In this document: in pieces, positions 5,289-6,001 of the stretch | Position numbering within the stretch: position 1 is the stretch's first letter | Layout of the letters: the number at the start of each line of letters is the position of its first letter | Assembly: GCA_937900975.1 (NCBI GenBank) | Contig: CALCPC010000760.1 | Coordinates: forward strand, 1-6,001 | From: an uncultured Paracoccaceae bacterium | GTDB taxonomy: Bacteria > Pseudomonadota > Alphaproteobacteria > Rhodobacterales > Rhodobacteraceae | DNA: 6,001 nucleotides | Direction: 5' to 3' | Program-made: the position numbers and the translations under genes | Notes under the pieces: model-generated | The model's input: only the letters and a program-made list of their open reading frames with translations | Databases searched by the model: none | Told to the model about the DNA's origin: nothing

Positions 5289-6001
5289 ATGAGAACATCC
5301 AGAATGTTGACCGCAACGGCGGCAACGGCGCTTGCAGCGCCGCTGGTTTGGGCGGACGAGCGGCCCGGTCTGGTGGTGGCCGTCGACAACCTTTGGCCGA
5401 CCATGGATCCGGTGATCGGGATCTCGACAACCGGTGCCCGGGTCCATTCCAACATTTTCGACACGCTCGTGCGACGCAACCGGTGGGAGGATCCGAACGG
5501 CACGGACCTTGTCCCTTGGCTCGCCGAAAGCTGGACGCGCAAGTCTGACCTGGTGTGGGAGTTCAAGATCCGCGAGGGGGTGCCCTTCCACGATGGGCAC
5601 ATCTTGGATGCCGAGGACGTGGCGTTCTCATTGTCGGAGGAGCGTCTTTGGGGTCCAGAACCACTGGCCCGGCGGGGCACGCGCTATGTCCGCGGGTTCG
5701 TGCGGGTGGAGGCGACGGGGCCTTATACGCTGGAGATCGAGACAAGCTATCCCGATCCCAATCTGCCCTACCGCATGGTCACGCCGATCGGATTTGTGCT
5801 GCCCAAGCATCATTATGAGGCCGTGGGGACAGATGCGTTCGGGCAGATGCCGATTGGCACCGGACCCTATAAGATGACCTTTTTCGACCCTTCGGTCGCG
5901 GTCGAGGCAGAGGCTTTCGACGCGTATTGGGCGGGCCCGGTGCCCGCGGCGTCACTGAAGTTTGAGATCGTGCCAGAGTTCTCGCCCCGGTTCGCCGGAC
6001 T
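5289..6001 (+). CDS. ABC transporter periplasmic substrate-binding protein, SBP_bac_5 (peptide/oligopeptide) family, 3' end outside window
   Basis: The frame is open from ATG 5289 to the end of the window: 237 codons, about half of the usual 500-540-residue protein. GGGAGAG (5277-5283) five bases upstream is a good ribosome-binding site. Residues 1-22 are a Sec signal peptide: Arg2 and Arg5, an Ala/Leu-rich core, and a V-W-A cleavage site before Asp23. The mature part shows family hallmarks: DNLWPTMDPV, SNIFDTLVRR, LVPWLAESW, then the GVPFHDGHILDAEDVAFSL segment (about 98-115) and PIGTGPYK (188-195). It should capture a peptide-like solute in the periplasm for an ABC permease, whose genes are expected just downstream. 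The family also includes nickel and glutathione (GsiB) binders; the ligand cannot be assigned. Confidence 0.93.
   Translation, partial: MRTSRMLTATAATALAAPLVWADERPGLVVAVDNLWPTMDPVIGISTTGARVHSNIFDTLVRRNRWEDPNGTDLVPWLAESWTRKSDLVWEFKIREGVPFHDGHILDAEDVAFSLSEERLWGPEPLARRGTRYVRGFVRVEATGPYTLEIETSYPDPNLPYRMVTPIGFVLPKHHYEAVGTDAFGQMPIGTGPYKMTFFDPSVAVEAEAFDAYWAGPVPAASLKFEIVPEFSPRFAG

Noticed and set aside
4769..5680. 303-codon open frame on the minus strand
   Set aside because: It is antisense to the amidase and binding-protein genes, which have intact motifs; its translation is Arg/Pro/Gly-rich, typical of a GC-rich shadow frame.

Overview
The window is GC-rich and carries five protein-coding genes plus one tRNA gene, packed as in an ordinary bacterial chromosome. 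The protein families, a tRNA-Gln(CTG) without an encoded CCA, and the Lrp/hpd and LysR/amidase arrangements suggest an alphaproteobacterium, most likely Rhodobacteraceae (Roseobacter-like). That placement is an inference from protein flavour and promoter style. No mobile element, CRISPR array or phage gene is visible.

Layout. Positions 1-1089 (+) hold the 3' part of a GGDEF-EAL protein. Its EAL phosphodiesterase domain looks intact, but its GGDEF signature is lost, apparently through two compensating frameshifts. A tRNA-Gln(CTG) follows on the minus strand (1192-1262) with a clear promoter. Next are an Lrp/AsnC regulator (1376-1831, -) and, diverging from it, 4-hydroxyphenylpyruvate dioxygenase (1952-3058, +) of tyrosine catabolism; the 120-base gap between them contains dyads that could be operators. 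A 325-base convergent intergenic region (3059-3383) has no convincing gene but is unusually rich in inverted repeats, including a nested pair spanning 3183-3328. It is followed by a GcvA-type LysR regulator (3384-4292, -). Diverging from that are a Nit1/Nit2-type carbon-nitrogen hydrolase (4400-5254, +) and, 34 bases further on, the start of a periplasmic substrate-binding protein of the peptide/oligopeptide ABC class (5289 to window end, +).

How they fit together. Two divergent regulator/target modules lie back to back. The Lrp-type protein probably senses an amino acid and controls tyrosine breakdown through hpd. The LysR-type protein probably controls an uptake-and-hydrolysis unit: the transporter would import a small peptide or amide, and the cytoplasmic amidase would cleave a C-N bond in it or in a derivative. 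The substrate cannot be read from the sequence. No wholly new system is evident; the items most worth a second look are the remodelled GGDEF region, the nested inverted-repeat element and the amidase-transporter pairing.
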